From contig JBCNJP010000010.1 in assembly GCA_039602395.1 (NCBI GenBank), forward strand, positions 93,897,729 to 93,961,728: a stretch of 64,000 bases of DNA, given 5' to 3'. Below are positions 42,483-53,968 of the stretch, one piece after another. This DNA comes from Deinandra increscens subsp. villosa (Eukaryota > Streptophyta > Magnoliopsida > Asterales > Asteraceae). Each line of letters begins with the position of its first letter. The stretch's first letter is position 1. The notes beneath the pieces are model-generated. The model saw nothing but the letters and a program-made list of their open reading frames with translations, was not told the DNA's origin and made no database searches. A program made the translations under genes and the position numbers.

Positions 42483-45400
42483 ATGCAGGAACAGCCAAGG
42501 AGGACTGTTAACAACCTTTGGTATGTTGAGAGTGGTTGTTCCATGCATATGACGGGCGACATTTCTCTACTACAAGACTTGGAGCAATTTGATGGAGCAT
42601 ATGTGTTGTTCGCTGGAGGAGTTGGTGGATATATCAGTCAGAAAGGAACAGTCAGAAATGGATGTCTCAACTTCCATGACGTCAACTATGTCGAGCAATC
42701 GAAACACAGTCTGTTAAGTGTTTCACAAATCTGTAATAGGGAGTATCCGGTACTTTTCAACAACAATGAATGCCTAATTCTAAAACCTGGATAGTCCATC
42801 CCTGATGATTGGGTGTTAATGCGAACACCAATATACGGTAACTCCCATGTTCTAAACATGCAGAAACCCCCCACAACTGAGGTGGCATGCCTTCTCTCTA
42901 AAACAGCTGAGATCATGCTCAGTTGTGGCACGGACGTTTGAGGCATATGAATCTGAAGAATTTGAATCGGCTTGCGAGATAAGGACTTGTCAAAGACCTT
43001 CCAATCAAATAATTCGTGATCAAGGAGAAATGTGTGGCATGTGCTAAGGGGAAGCAGCACAAACGCCCACACAAGCCAAAAGTGTTCAACAGAATCTCCT
43101 CAGTACTGGAGCTGCTTCATATGGACCTTTTTGGTCCAGTCAGTATGTTAAGCCTTAACCGTTATGCATTTTGTCTTGTTATTACTAATGATTTTTGTCG
43201 TTTCACGTGGGTATTCTTTTTGCCAAGGAAGAGTGATGTTGCAGGAATGTTGATAGCCTTCATCAAGCTCATTGAAAACAAGCTAAACTTGAAAGTGAAG
43301 TCCATCAGAAGTGACAATGGGACATAATTCAAAAATTATACAATTAATGAATTTTGTTCAGAGAAAGGAATTGAACATCAGTACAGTGCACCCTATACTC
43401 CATAGCAGAATGGTGTGGCAGAATGTCACAACAGAACACTGATTGAAGCTGCCCGTACAATGTTATGTGATTCTAAACTGCCCGCCATGTTCTGGGCAGA
43501 AGCTGTAAACACAGCTTGTTATGTGCAAAATAGGGTTCTCATCAATAAGCGACACCAGAAGACACCTTACGAATTAATCTATCATGATAAGCCCAGAATT
43601 GGGCATCTTCGTGCTTCTGGGTGTCTTTGCACTGTTTTATAAAATACTGATTTGCCAAAATTTGCTGCTAAATCTGATGAGTATTACTTTGTAGGTTATT
43701 CTGCCAGTTCTGCCTACAAGGTGTTTAACAAAACAACCGGTATTGTGATGGATTCTACCAATGTGGATTGGCTTGAAGAAAATCCCTCTGATGGTGTAGT
43801 GGGTCCCGCACAAGCTTTTGACTACAATCAATTCTTCCTTCCTTTTGGATTGGATCTGGTCATTGGTGAAGAACTTTTTGACGACTCAATATCAGGACCA
43901 TCAATGACTCATACCATTTCAAAATCTCCGGTTACCGCCTCCGATGCCGTCACAACACCAATACATAAAACGACTGATGATGGTATTGATGATGAGGCAG
44001 AGAACAACCCCGGTACAGACACTGTTCAATCTTAGGTAGCTGATGCAGAGGCAGATGTTGAAATTAATGAAGAACCTGTTCAAACAAATCTACCTCCAGA
44101 AATCCTAGTTTAAGCCGTTGCTGAAACAAGGATCCACAAATATCACCCCTTGGACAATGTCATTGGTCATTTAGCATCTGGGGTGATAACCAGAAGTCAA
44201 TCAGGGGACATCAACCACTACATGTATTCCTGTTTTATTTCTCAAATTGAGCCCCCAAACATTACAATGGCTCTAACAGATCCTAGCTGGGTGGAAGCTA
44301 TGCATGAAGAGCTAAATCAATTTTCAAAGCTTCAGGTATGGAGGTTGGTGGAGAAGCCTACTGACAAAAATGTCATCACAACTCGGTGGCTTTATAAGAA
44401 CAAAAAGGATGACAACGGTATTAGTGTCAGAAACAAGGCAAGGTTGGTGGTTCAAGGGCACAAGCAGGTCGAAGGAATCATTTATGATGAAGTATATTCA
44501 CCGGTTGCTTGTTTAGAGGCAATAAGGGTCTTTTTGGCCTACGCATCCTACATGAATTTCACTGTCTACCAATTGGACGTGAAAACTACGTTTCTTTATG
44601 CAGAAATGGATGAAGAGGTGTATGTTACTCAACCTCCTGAGTTCATTGATGAAGAACACCCCTACCATGTGTACAAGCTAGACAAAGCACTGTATGGTTT
44701 GCACCAGGCCTGACAGTCTTGGTACAAAACGCTGACTGACCACCTTCTAGCTCATGGGTATATAAGGGGTATTGTGGACCAAACACTCTTCAGGAAAGAA
44801 GTTGAGGATGACATTATCATGGTGCAAGTGTATGTGGACGATATCATTTTCGGGTCCACAAATGAAGACATGTGCAAAGAGTTTGAAAAAGTGATGTGGA
44901 CAAAGTTTGAGATGAGTCAAATGGGCGAAATGAAATTCTTCCTGGCATTACAAGTGAAGCAAAGTAACAGCGGCATCCTAGTCCATCAAGCCAAATACAT
45001 GACAGAGATTCTGGAAAAGTACAAGCTGGCATACTCAAAGCCTGTCTCCATACCCATTGCAGCCAGACCAGCACTCACAAAAGATCCTGATGGTCAGCCG
45101 TTTAGTGAGCACATGTACCGGTCAATGATCGGATCACTGATGTACTTGACAGCCAGTCGACCATATATTATGTTTGTAGTGTGCCAATGTGCACGATATC
45201 AGGCTAACCCTAAACTCTCTCATTTATCTACTGTTAAACGAATTTTCAAATATTTGAAGGGTAGGCCAAGGCTGGGCCTATGGTACCCTAAAGAGTCAGG
45301 GTTTAATCTGTATGCTTTTTCTGACAGTGATTATGGGGGGTGAGAGCTTGACAGGAAATCAACATCTGCAAGAGCTCAGTTTCTAGGAGACAGGTTGGTG

Positions 45401-45778
45401 GCATGGCAAAGCAAGAAGCAGCACACGGTGTCCCAATCTACAACAGAAGCAGAATACGTGGCTGCATCTGCATGTTGCTCACAGGTGGTATGGTTGCAGC
45501 ATCAACTGGGAGATTACGGTTTGAATTTCTTTGACACTCCCATATACTGTGATAATAATGCTGCTTTGCAAATTGTTAAAAATCTTATGCAGCACTCGAA
45601 AACCAAGCACGTTGACATTAAAACACACTTCATACGGGATTGCTATGAGCACAAGCTCATTCATTTAGAACAGGTGGAATCGGATGACAATGTGGCGGAC
45701 ATGTTTACCAAACCCCTCCCTAGTGCTAATTTTGAAATGTGTCTCAAAGGCCTCAGAATGATAGCCTTTGATGAGTAG
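42483..45778 (+). pseudogene. Sirevirus pol (protease-integrase-RT-RNase H), decayed
   Basis: Protease: LWYVESGCSMHMTGDISLL near 42516, with Glu where the catalytic Asp of the usual D-S-G triad is expected. Integrase: CVACAKGKQHKRPHK (zinc half), HMDLFGPV (Asp), IRSDNGT (Asp) and NGVAECHNRTLIEAAR (Glu). Reverse transcriptase: TTRWLYKNKKDDNG, YQLDVKTTFLYAEM and the catalytic YVDD at about 44830. RNase H: AFSDSDYGG, TEAEYVAAS and FIRDCYEHKLI. The frame is cut by stops at about 43325, 43402, 43639, 44033, 44711 and 45341; several fit C-to-T changes of CAG or CGA codons or G-to-A changes of TGG, as expected of a methylated, silenced copy. Confidence 0.9.
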
Positions 45779-47159
45779 TCTGATAACTACTATCTGTTTA
45801 TTATTATTAAAAAAAATTCAAAAACTGAAAAAAAAATAAAAATAGTGTTTTTTTTCGTCAGTGTGTGATTACTTTCTTAAAACAAAAAATAGTGTCTCGT
45901 TTGTTAAAAAATCTAAAAGCAAGGGGAAGATATAAAATAAATATCTTGATGTTTCCTCTAATTTCTATGTGCTTTTAAATTTTTTACTGGTTTTGCGTGA
46001 CCAGGTTGGGAAGTGATATAAATTTCCAGGTGTTTGTTGACTGACACGTGTAAGGTGGATGTGAAAAGCTGTGATTCATGGCTGATATGCTTGGTAGGCT
46101 CTGCTGTCAATCAATCAAAAGGTATGGTTTTTCACAACACTTGAAGATAACGTATGATGCTTGATAGGAAGCATACACTTAGGCTAGTACAATCTCTATT
46201 TGACTGTGTACCAGGAATCCTGAGACACACGCCTGGTTCTGAGTTTTGATGTCATGCTCAAAAATCCCATTCCCTCTGCTTTGCGTGAGCAATGACCTGG
46301 GAATGTTGTACGTGAGTCAGGACTCCTCTGTTTTGCGGTAGTAGAGACCTGGAACCTCCCTGATCCACGTACATCTAAGATCACATTGTACATACATTAT
46401 AAACCCAAAAGATGCCAATGTGCACAATCAAAAGAGACCCTCAAGCGTCCAAAACCCTCAGCCTTTGTCACTGATGAGAGCATTATCAAAAATGTTTCAA
46501 AAATTCAGTTGATGTTGTATATTATCCCCAAAAATCTCCATGATATTTTCTTTCTTTTCTCAACCTAGTCTGGAGCATGACGTTAGGCTTAAGGAAAGGT
46601 ATCGTGAAAAATGTTGTACGAAAACCAAACGTACTTGATAGAATGTACAAATTATACCTAGGACTTATGTGTGTGACCTGGATAGATGTTCATAATTAAT
46701 AAACATTAAAAGATAAATTATGTGACAAAACTGCCTGAATAAGCGAAACAACACGAGTTTAAAGATGGACCAATATACCGGCAATCGCCTGAACAAGCGA
46801 AGTAACTGAAGCTGAAAAGGGTTCCTCAGTCACAAACTATCTGGTATGATCCCTTATGTGCCTTCTCACTCAAAACTCAGGTTGTTAAGTTTTTTTTTAT
46901 AGTTTTTTTTATTATTATTATTTACTTTAATTTTTATTTTCTCTTTATTTTTAATTTTATTCTAAAAAATGTTTTTAAGTTGTCAGATGTGAATCTCTCG
47001 AGCTTGATTTCAGGGAAAGTTTTGTGAATAAACGGTTTTTAAAATGGGTGATATTAAAGCTTAAATTGTGAGGAATTTTGTTTTATTAGAACTTTGGGTT
47101 AGTGGAGTAAAGTTATCAAAGGTTGAGGGTTAGATATGAATTTTGTTTTTAAAAATTGA
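45779..47159 (+). other. post-pol non-coding region of Sirevirus-like element
   Basis: No ORF. A PPT-like GCAAGGGGAAGAT is at 45920-45932. Sequence near 46270-46340 (TTTGCGTGAGCAATGACCTG) and 46800-46860 (AGGGTTCCTCAGTCA) reappears inverted in the young element at 57020-57110 and about 56540-56560. The non-coding part is therefore a conserved component of the family. Confidence 0.75.
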
Positions 47160-47521
47160 GAGGAGATAGGAGACCGATCGGTCCATCCCCTTCTCACTTA
47201 TCCCTTCCTTCCTCCTTGTCGTAAACCCTAACCCCCCTCACCACCATCATCGCCGGTCATCATCATCCTTGCCATTCACCACCGTCGCACACCACCATTG
47301 TCACCGCCACCCCATTGCGACCTCACCACCACTCCGACCTCACCACCACCTTCCTTGTCGGAAACTACCACCAAAACACCCCCCATTACCCTCGTCGCCG
47401 CCGCTGCTGCCCTTCTCCTATTCATCACCACCGTCGCCGATCTACACCTTCCAGCACCATCAGAGTGGTCGGAATTCATCCCGGAACACACTCCTTGTGT
47501 TAATTGGAAGTTCTAAGGTGA
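47160..47521 (+). promoter_or_regulatory. gene-like CT/CCACC-rich leader before ORF3
   Basis: In contrast to its AT-rich surroundings this stretch is rich in C and CCACC/CCGCC words. It begins near TTCTCACTTATCCCTTCC and TAAACCCTAACCCCC and ends at the ORF3 start codon. It looks like the 5' untranslated leader of a plant gene. Frames across it are low-complexity His/Pro/Thr and not a protein. Confidence 0.5.
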
Positions 47522-50511
47522 ATGGCTCCCCGATTGAAGTGTGCTGCTAAACCCGCAAAGGAGAAACCCGAGTATGTGTTTAATTTTTGTGTTTGTCGGT
47601 TGGGACGGGTAAGGAATCATGTTTACGGGTGTTTGGGATTGAGATTAAGTGTTATAACATTCGAATATTAGATGTTTGATTGAGTTGCAGGTCTCAAATG
47701 AAGAAGAAATGGACTTTTCGATCGAACCAAGGGCTTTTCGATCAGGCTGAGAAGATTTTCGATCGGCCCCTGGTGCTTTTCTACATCGGTTACCGATGAC
47801 CTGGAGCTTCTCGGTCGAAAACTAAGCTTTCCGATCGAAAACTATGCTTTTCGATCGGAGCTTAGGCTTTTTGATTGGGACTTATACTTTTCGATCAGTG
47901 CTCTCGGTAACATAGACTTTTCGATCCAAGGCTCTCGGTAACCAACAACTTTCCGGTCGGAAGGATGCTTTTCGATCGAAAATCTTGTTTTTCGATCGAA
48001 AAGGTACCTGATGACGTGTTTCAAATGGTTTTCTTCCATTTTTAAGCCGTTATGTTGCCCGTTTTTTCGAGAAAATTCTTATGGCTAAAGACTTGCTGTT
48101 TGTTTTGGTTTTTATCTTTGTTTGTGATTGCAGGGACTTAGAGTTTATCAAGGATCATAACACTGTAGCTTATCTGCTGTATCCACCTGCTGAGTATAAA
48201 GAGAAGTACAAGTCCATGATTGAAGGGTTGAAGAAATGCTGTCTTCATTATGCTCTCACTACTAATCCTGTTATTTGCAAGAGAATGCAACAAGAATTTT
48301 TGGAAGACACCTTTCGTGTCAGATGATGGCAAGCAGACCATGGCAAAGATTCAGGGCACAACTATTGCCTTGACTGAAGAAAATTTTAGACAAGCTCTTA
48401 GGTTGAAAGATGTTGCTGCTGATCCTATTGCATTGGAAAATGAGACTGTGACCCAATGCTTGAAAGAAATGGGTTACCACACTGTGTCTCCACCCACCAT
48501 GAAGGCTCTTATTCCGCCCTACTGGAGAATGCTGGCTCATTATTTACAAAAATGCATCATTGCTAAGAAGAGTTCAACTGATCAGCTAAACCTGGTGCAC
48601 ACCCATGCAATGGTGTGACTGGTCAGAGGTTTAAGGTTCAATTGGTCCAGAGTAGTGTTTAAAGACACCAAGGCCGTTGTGACAAGGGACAAGAAGTTTG
48701 CTGCTGTTCCAAGATTTATACAGCTAGCTCTGGATTCCAGATATCCAAATCTGTGGAAGTCGAGTGATACTCATGATACAAAACCAATGAGAATTGAGGT
48801 CTTTCCAATGATAAACCCAAAGAAGAAGCTAACTGATAAAGTCTCATTTGGAAACAAATTTGGGGAATTTTCTGAGATAGTGAGAGAGGAGGTCCCCATT
48901 CAAAGGAATGCTGTAGTTGAAGAATAACACAATGTACCTGCCTCACAGAAGCCCGTGACTGAACTTTCTGATAGTAATGAATGGGAAGATTTTGATTTAG
49001 AAGATGTGCAAATTGGAGCATTGCATTTTGATGATAGTGACAATATAAACTATGATTCGTATCTTGATGACATTGAAGTTGAGGAAGAAGAAGAGACAGA
49101 GACTGTTGAGATTCCATTGATAAGAAAACGGAAAGCTACAGAAGATCCTCCCATCAGTACTTTTGTTACAGATGATCTGACTGAAAAGGTGAAGATTGCC
49201 ACACAACACCTTACAAAAGCTTTAAATGACCCAAGAAGAAGAAGTTTAGACCCTAGAGTGCCTGTGTCTACTGGCACTGGACCCAGTCAATCATCCTCCT
49301 CACAACCCACTGCTCAAGACAAAGAGGAAGTTGTAGAGACAGCCGAATTCATACTAGAAAGAGAGTTGAGATCAGAAATAGCAGAATTAAAAGCTCAGAA
49401 TGCAGCCCAGAGTGAAATAATTGGTGATTTGATTGATATTAAAAAAGTTCACAACACTGAGCTGGAAAACCAGAAGAAAGTTAATAGAGAATTCTCAAGA
49501 CAAATCAAAGAATTGCACAAGCTGGTAAAGCATCTTAGCTTTGGTGATAAGAGTGGTTCAAGCACGTCTTAGTTAAAGAAAGACGATAAAGGAGACCCAG
49601 GAAGAAAAGGAAGCAGTTTTGGAGCAAGTGATTCCTCACATTCACCGGTTTTTGACTTTGAAGTTGATAATCCAGATGACACTGAATCCGGTCCCGTTCT
49701 ACTTGAAGGTGCTACAAAGGAAATTGATACAAGGGATCGTGATTACATGACTGTACCTGCTACTGAGTTTGACGGAGGATGGGATGCTAAGACTTTTGCT
49801 TATCCTCCTGAGAGGTACCTGACTCAGCTTGGAGAACACTATCATGACAAAAGAGGAATTACTTCAGAAGTAAAGTCCTAGATGTTTGATGATGATAAAC
49901 ATATGTTTGTGGTTCGAAGAAAAGGGCCCTGCCCATTGGAATATTACAAGTGCTGGACACAATTCTACTCATGGACGACGGTGGATCTGACCAAGCTTTA
50001 TCATGCTCCTTTCTTCAATCCATTGAGGAATGACTATGCAACTCACTTCTACAAGAAACTGAAGAATGTTGTGCTCAGAAAATTTAAGAACTTTGATGAT
50101 TTTCCTCACAAGAAGTCGTATATAAAAAAGTACAGGGATGTATACAAGTTTGACGCAAAGAAGAATTTCTCTAACGTGTTGTATCCACCGACAGAGAAGA
50201 CAAAGACTATCCCTTTACCTATGAGACATCTTGAGGGATGTTTGGATGATTTCCAGACTTGGTCTTATAGTGATTATACTGGTGAAGCCAAAATCTTTTG
50301 CAAGACAAAGACAATGAGTGTGATGGAAGTTCATGACTTGCTGAGATTTTATGAGAAGGACATATTGGTGCTGTACAAGAATCAAATTGAGAGCTCTCTA
50401 GAGACGGAAGAATATGCCAAGTGCTATACTCGATCAGTGGCAAAGATTATTGAAGAGAAGCTGTGGTATGATCCCTCTATGGTGCATATATCCAAGAAAT
50501 TCAGAATGTGA
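47522..50511 (+). pseudogene. Sirevirus ORF3 (post-pol, env-position), apparently spliced
   Basis: Exon 1 is 47522-47571 (MAPRLKCAAKPAKEKPE), with donor GA/GTATGTG. The intron holds the palindrome array and ends GATTGCAG at 48133. Exon 2, from 48134, continues in frame with DLEFIKDHNTVAYLLYPPAE. About 800 codons follow to the TGA at 50509, interrupted by one early frame change near 48320 and by stops at about 48616, 48925, 49570 and 49879. Visible parts: a globular start (KIQGTTIALTEENFRQALRL; PPYWRMLAHYLQKCI), an acidic segment (DDIEVEEEEETETVEI), a basic patch (RKRKATE), a heptad-rich coiled coil (about 49350-49545) and a C-terminal domain with EYYKCWTQFYSWTTVD. No signal peptide or clear transmembrane segment was seen, so it does not look like a classical envelope protein. 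Function unknown. Confidence 0.65.
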
Positions 50512-50528
50512 AAGCCATCTAATGCTAA

Positions 50529-50543
50529 AGCCTAGGGGAAGAT
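50529..50543 (+). other. polypurine tract of Sirevirus-like element
   Basis: AGCCTAGGGGAAGAT ends where the 3' LTR begins. Confidence 0.85.
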
Positions 50544-50980
50544 TGTAGAGACCGTAAAAATATGAGGCCTTTGCATTAGAAATTTTGTGGGTTTGTTTTA
50601 ATTGCAATTGGGCTAACAAGTATGGGTTTAGTGGGTTGAGTGTGGTCTGGTCGAAAATAGGACATATGGGCCGAATTTTGACTCTTGTTTTACAAGTTGG
50701 GGTCAACTATATAAGGAACATGTAATTCTCTAGTTTAGTGTTGTTGATTTTGGTGCTCTACTCAAGGTGTAATAGAAATTCTCTCTAAGAGAATTTTGAA
50801 TTCCTCAAGGTGTGTGGTAATCAATTTCATTCAAGCTTTCTACAACCGGTTTGTGTTCATCTTGTTTCCATCGTTTCTTTACTATATTATACGATTATTC
50901 TTAAACCATCTATAATCACCGAGTTCCGCACGGTGATTAGTAGACTAGATATCGCGTGAGGGGTTATCTAGATCCTTACA
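50544..50980 (+). repeat. 3' LTR of Sirevirus-like element
   Basis: 437 bp; partner of 38206-38645 with scattered substitutions and small indels. Confidence 0.93.
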
Positions 50981-53096
50981 AGAATATATCCTAATATGAT
51001 TCGTAACATGAAATGATAAGTATTGTAAAGTTTGAGGGGCTAGAACATAAAACAATGAAAGACATATATATATATACGTATGTATACGTATATTATCGTA
51101 TGAATCCTGAGCCTTAGAAACCTTAGAAAATGTTAGAAATATATCCCATAATGTTTTAGGACATAAAATGATAAAAGAATAAATGTTCAGGGGGCTAGAA
51201 TGCACCTAAACCAAACCTGAGGGACCGATAGTGTAATAACCAAAATCTGGCCGGAATTACATGTCTACGCGTATCGCGTAAACGCTACCCACCCTCGACG
51301 CGATACGCGCCAAGCGTACATCAGCAGCAGGTCGACAGCTCCACGTTTTCGACTTGTTCTTCAAGTTGGGCACTTACAGAGTCGAATTAACTCGATTACT
51401 CACTCCCTTACGTGTTAGAAGGATAGTACGCACATGTAGAGTATAAATAAAAGCCTCAAATCCACTTCCAAACTCGCCAATTCACCAAAACATGTCCGAA
51501 AAACCCTCAACTCGAACCAGCCTCTTCATCCGCTCAATACGCACAAACGGTGAGGTCCCAGAAGCTGAATATGTGCAGTTGGGCTCTATTAGGTATGATC
51601 TAAAATAACCTCTTTCATTTTTGGCTAAATCAATCTCTAAGTATGATTTCTAAAAATGTGTTAAAATTAGGGTTCTTGAGCTTGTTTTGTAAAAATTGGG
51701 TAATCGGGTTGGAATTAGGGTCTGAATTTTTGTAGATAATCCTAAAATAACATGTTTTAAGAAATCCCTAAGTTTATTTCACAATTGGAAACGGTTTGGT
51801 AATGCTTTTGTTAACGAGTTAAAATTTGGGTTTTAATAACGTTGTTCTGCCCAAATTAAGTAAACGGTGTCGAACTAAACTTTGATATTTTAAAGGATAT
51901 TATAATATGTTATAATGGATATTACCGTAAGTTGGTTAGAAAAGAAAATGAGTTTTATTAATAAAACAAGAAATACGCGAAATTAGGGTTTCTAAAAATG
52001 GACAACTAATATAAAATAACTTGGAGGGTATGGGGACTTGATTTTTGGTCTTATAAGTATATATGAGTTTAAATTTGATAAATAGTTAAGTATTAAAGAT
52101 ACCGAGTTAATCGGATATTTAGAATTTCATGCGGATCGGAAAGGTAGGCGCTTGTACACTAGGGTTTCTGGCAAAGAGGGGGTGTCGCATAAATCCCAAC
52201 TAGGACCTGGCATACCTCACTGGGTAATCCAGGGTGAGCGTTTACTTATAGGAATGCGCGTATTCATATTATTAGTAAAAAAGTTATTATGCCTATAAGG
52301 GCATTTTGGTCATTTTGGCCTAAAAAGAGATAAACCCTAATAAAGTGTTATTAAGATAATAAGATATAAATAAACATAAGTATTATTTATAATAACCTTG
52401 CATTAATGCGATCCGATTCGCGATTAGGTTAAATATGGATCATAACGGAGATTCTATCTGAATAACCGAATAAAGAGATAAGGTGAGTTTCTACAAGCTC
52501 TATTTTATATAGTGAGTCCTATGAGGCCACTAATAAATGTTTTAAATGTTTTCGGGCTGGTATACATACAATATTTGTGAAAATATATTCAAGATAATTG
52601 TGACTTGATATATACGTGTTTTATGATGAAATTGTTGCTAAATTGCTTATAGGTGTTATGTAATTATGTTAATTATAATGTAATGTGTACATACTGGCTT
52701 GAAATTATGTGGCCAAGTGACAAGGGAGTTGTTAGTAAACATTTAGTTAATATGTATGATTATTTGAGAACAGGTGATGCATTTGCTTATATAATATGTG
52801 GTGGATACGCCGCTGGTACATCCTATATATATACATAGTAGTATAAGTTACCCGGTATATTGGAAGTGTGGAGGATACGCCGCTGGTACATCCTGTATAC
52901 ATACACCTACGGAAAATTGGGGGATGTTCATTTGTTGCAGTATATGAATGCCTTAACATTGTTTAATAACAAACCTAAAGCATTTGGTTATTTAACTAGG
53001 GGTAGGTAGTATACGTGATCAAAGATTAGGTCATTAAGACAAGACAACGACATAATAGAGTTAAGTATAGAGTTGGTGGTTAGAGTTGAGGAAACG

Positions 53097-53345
53097 CTGT
53101 TGGTCCAATGGGGGTGCCCTAGAGTACCGTGTACGGACGGTGCTGCTTCTCCAATGGGGGTGCCCTAGAGAATGTAGTGTCAGGTTTTCTCATAGGAAGA
53201 GTCGGTAACCCAGATGATAAGCCTAGGGTTGCTGGTAGGAATGAGGAGTTGCTGCTGCTCCAATGGGGGTGCCTTAGAGTACCGTGTACGAACGACGCTG
53301 CTTCTCCAATGGGGGTGTCCTAGAGAATGAAGTGGCAGGTCTTCT
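53097..53345. repeat. tandem repeats inside the solo LTR
   Basis: CTCCAATGGGGGTG(C/T)C recurs at about 53104, 53149, 53258 and 53305. The unit is roughly 155 bp (TCCAATGG... TTCTCATA) present twice, with an inner duplication of about 45 bp. A further duplicated segment, CAGATAAATATAGTGACCTA, is at about 53350 and 53411. The unit is absent from the equivalent part of the LTR at 17790. Confidence 0.8.
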
Positions 53346-53506
53346 CATAATAGAAGAGTCAGATAAATATAGTGACCTAGAAATTAAGCCTAGGGTCATG
53401 GCTACGATCATCAGATAAATATAGTGACCTAGAAGTTAAGCCTAGAGTCACGCTTAAGATAGTGTGAAATATTATCATAGCAAATACGTGTTTAAATTTA
53501 TATGTG

Positions 53507-53574
53507 ATATATATATATATATATATATATTGTGTGTGTGTGTGTGTGTGTGTGTAATATGTGTGTGTGTGTGT
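53507..53574. repeat. (TA)n(TG)n microsatellite
   Basis: TA repeats to 53530, then TG repeats interrupted once by TAATA. Confidence 0.97.
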
Positions 53575-53968
53575 TATGAAAACCAGGTAAATACTTACAA
53601 TGGTTTTTGAACTAAACGGTAGAACTCACCAGCGTAAGCTGACTTTTTAAAAGTATGTATGCTAGGTTCTGCAGAGACGTTTAGAAGTAAAGGCACGGAT
53701 CTTGCGAGGACGGGATAATCGGGAAAGCTATCAAAGAAGGATTTCTGGCAAGCTGACTTAGTTATAGATTTCGTTATTATAACTAGTTGTAGTCATATAC
53801 ATTATCTCTCTTGCTGTAGTACTTGGCTTATATAAATAAAAGTTTTAAATTTCCGCAGCTTAATATCTCTATTGATACCTTGTGTTCATGAGTAAATCCG
53901 ATACGTGACCCCTCCTGGAGCCAAGACTGGGAGTGGGCATCACAAACGTTGTGACCATGGCTCCATTA

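Larger units (their letters stand above)
38206..50980 (+). mobile_element. Sirevirus-like copia element, 12.8 kb, decayed but structurally complete
   Basis: LTRs are 38206-38645 and 50544-50980. The PBS is at 38646-38660 and the PPT at 50529-50543. Flanking AGAAC (38201-38205) and AGAAT (50981-50985) are a target duplication with one difference. The order is leader with palindromes, gag with zinc knuckles, pro-IN-RT-RH, a long non-coding stretch, and a third ORF. Large size, an extended gag and an extra ORF after pol are hallmarks of Sireviruses. The LTR copies differ at roughly 4-5% of sites by eye over their first 230 bp, so it is much older than the relative at 55222-61001. Confidence 0.9.
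37065..53944 (+). mobile_element. chromovirus solo LTR (about 3.35 kb net) split by two nested insertions
   Basis: The left end TGTAACATCCTAAATTTCAC (37065) and right end CTGGGAGTGGGCATCACA (53944) match the ends of the LTR at 17790-21007. The flanks are AATGT (37060-37064) and AACGT (53945-53949), a 5-bp target duplication with one transition. Taking out the copia solo LTR (37299-38037) and the Sirevirus element (38206-50980) with their duplications leaves about 3355 bp, close to the other LTR's 3218 bp. No internal chromovirus sequence remains, so it is a solo LTR formed by LTR-LTR recombination before the nested insertions. Confidence 0.85.
50986..53944 (+). repeat. right part of the split chromovirus solo LTR
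   Basis: It continues the LTR interrupted at 38205. It has TATAAATA at 51442-51449 and a splice-donor-like AG/GTATGA at 51593. GGATACGCCGCTGGTACATCC occurs twice (about 52802 and 52872), and the right end is CATCACA. It shares long stretches with 18000-21007. Confidence 0.85.

Noticed and set aside
47269..47550. Overlapping His/Pro/Thr-rich frames on both strands
   Set aside because: Low-complexity CCACC repeats keep all frames open; the region is better explained as an untranslated leader before ORF3.
47522..50511. Calling ORF3 an envelope gene
   Set aside because: It has the position, but I see no signal peptide, transmembrane segment or glycoprotein-like Cys pattern; left as unknown.
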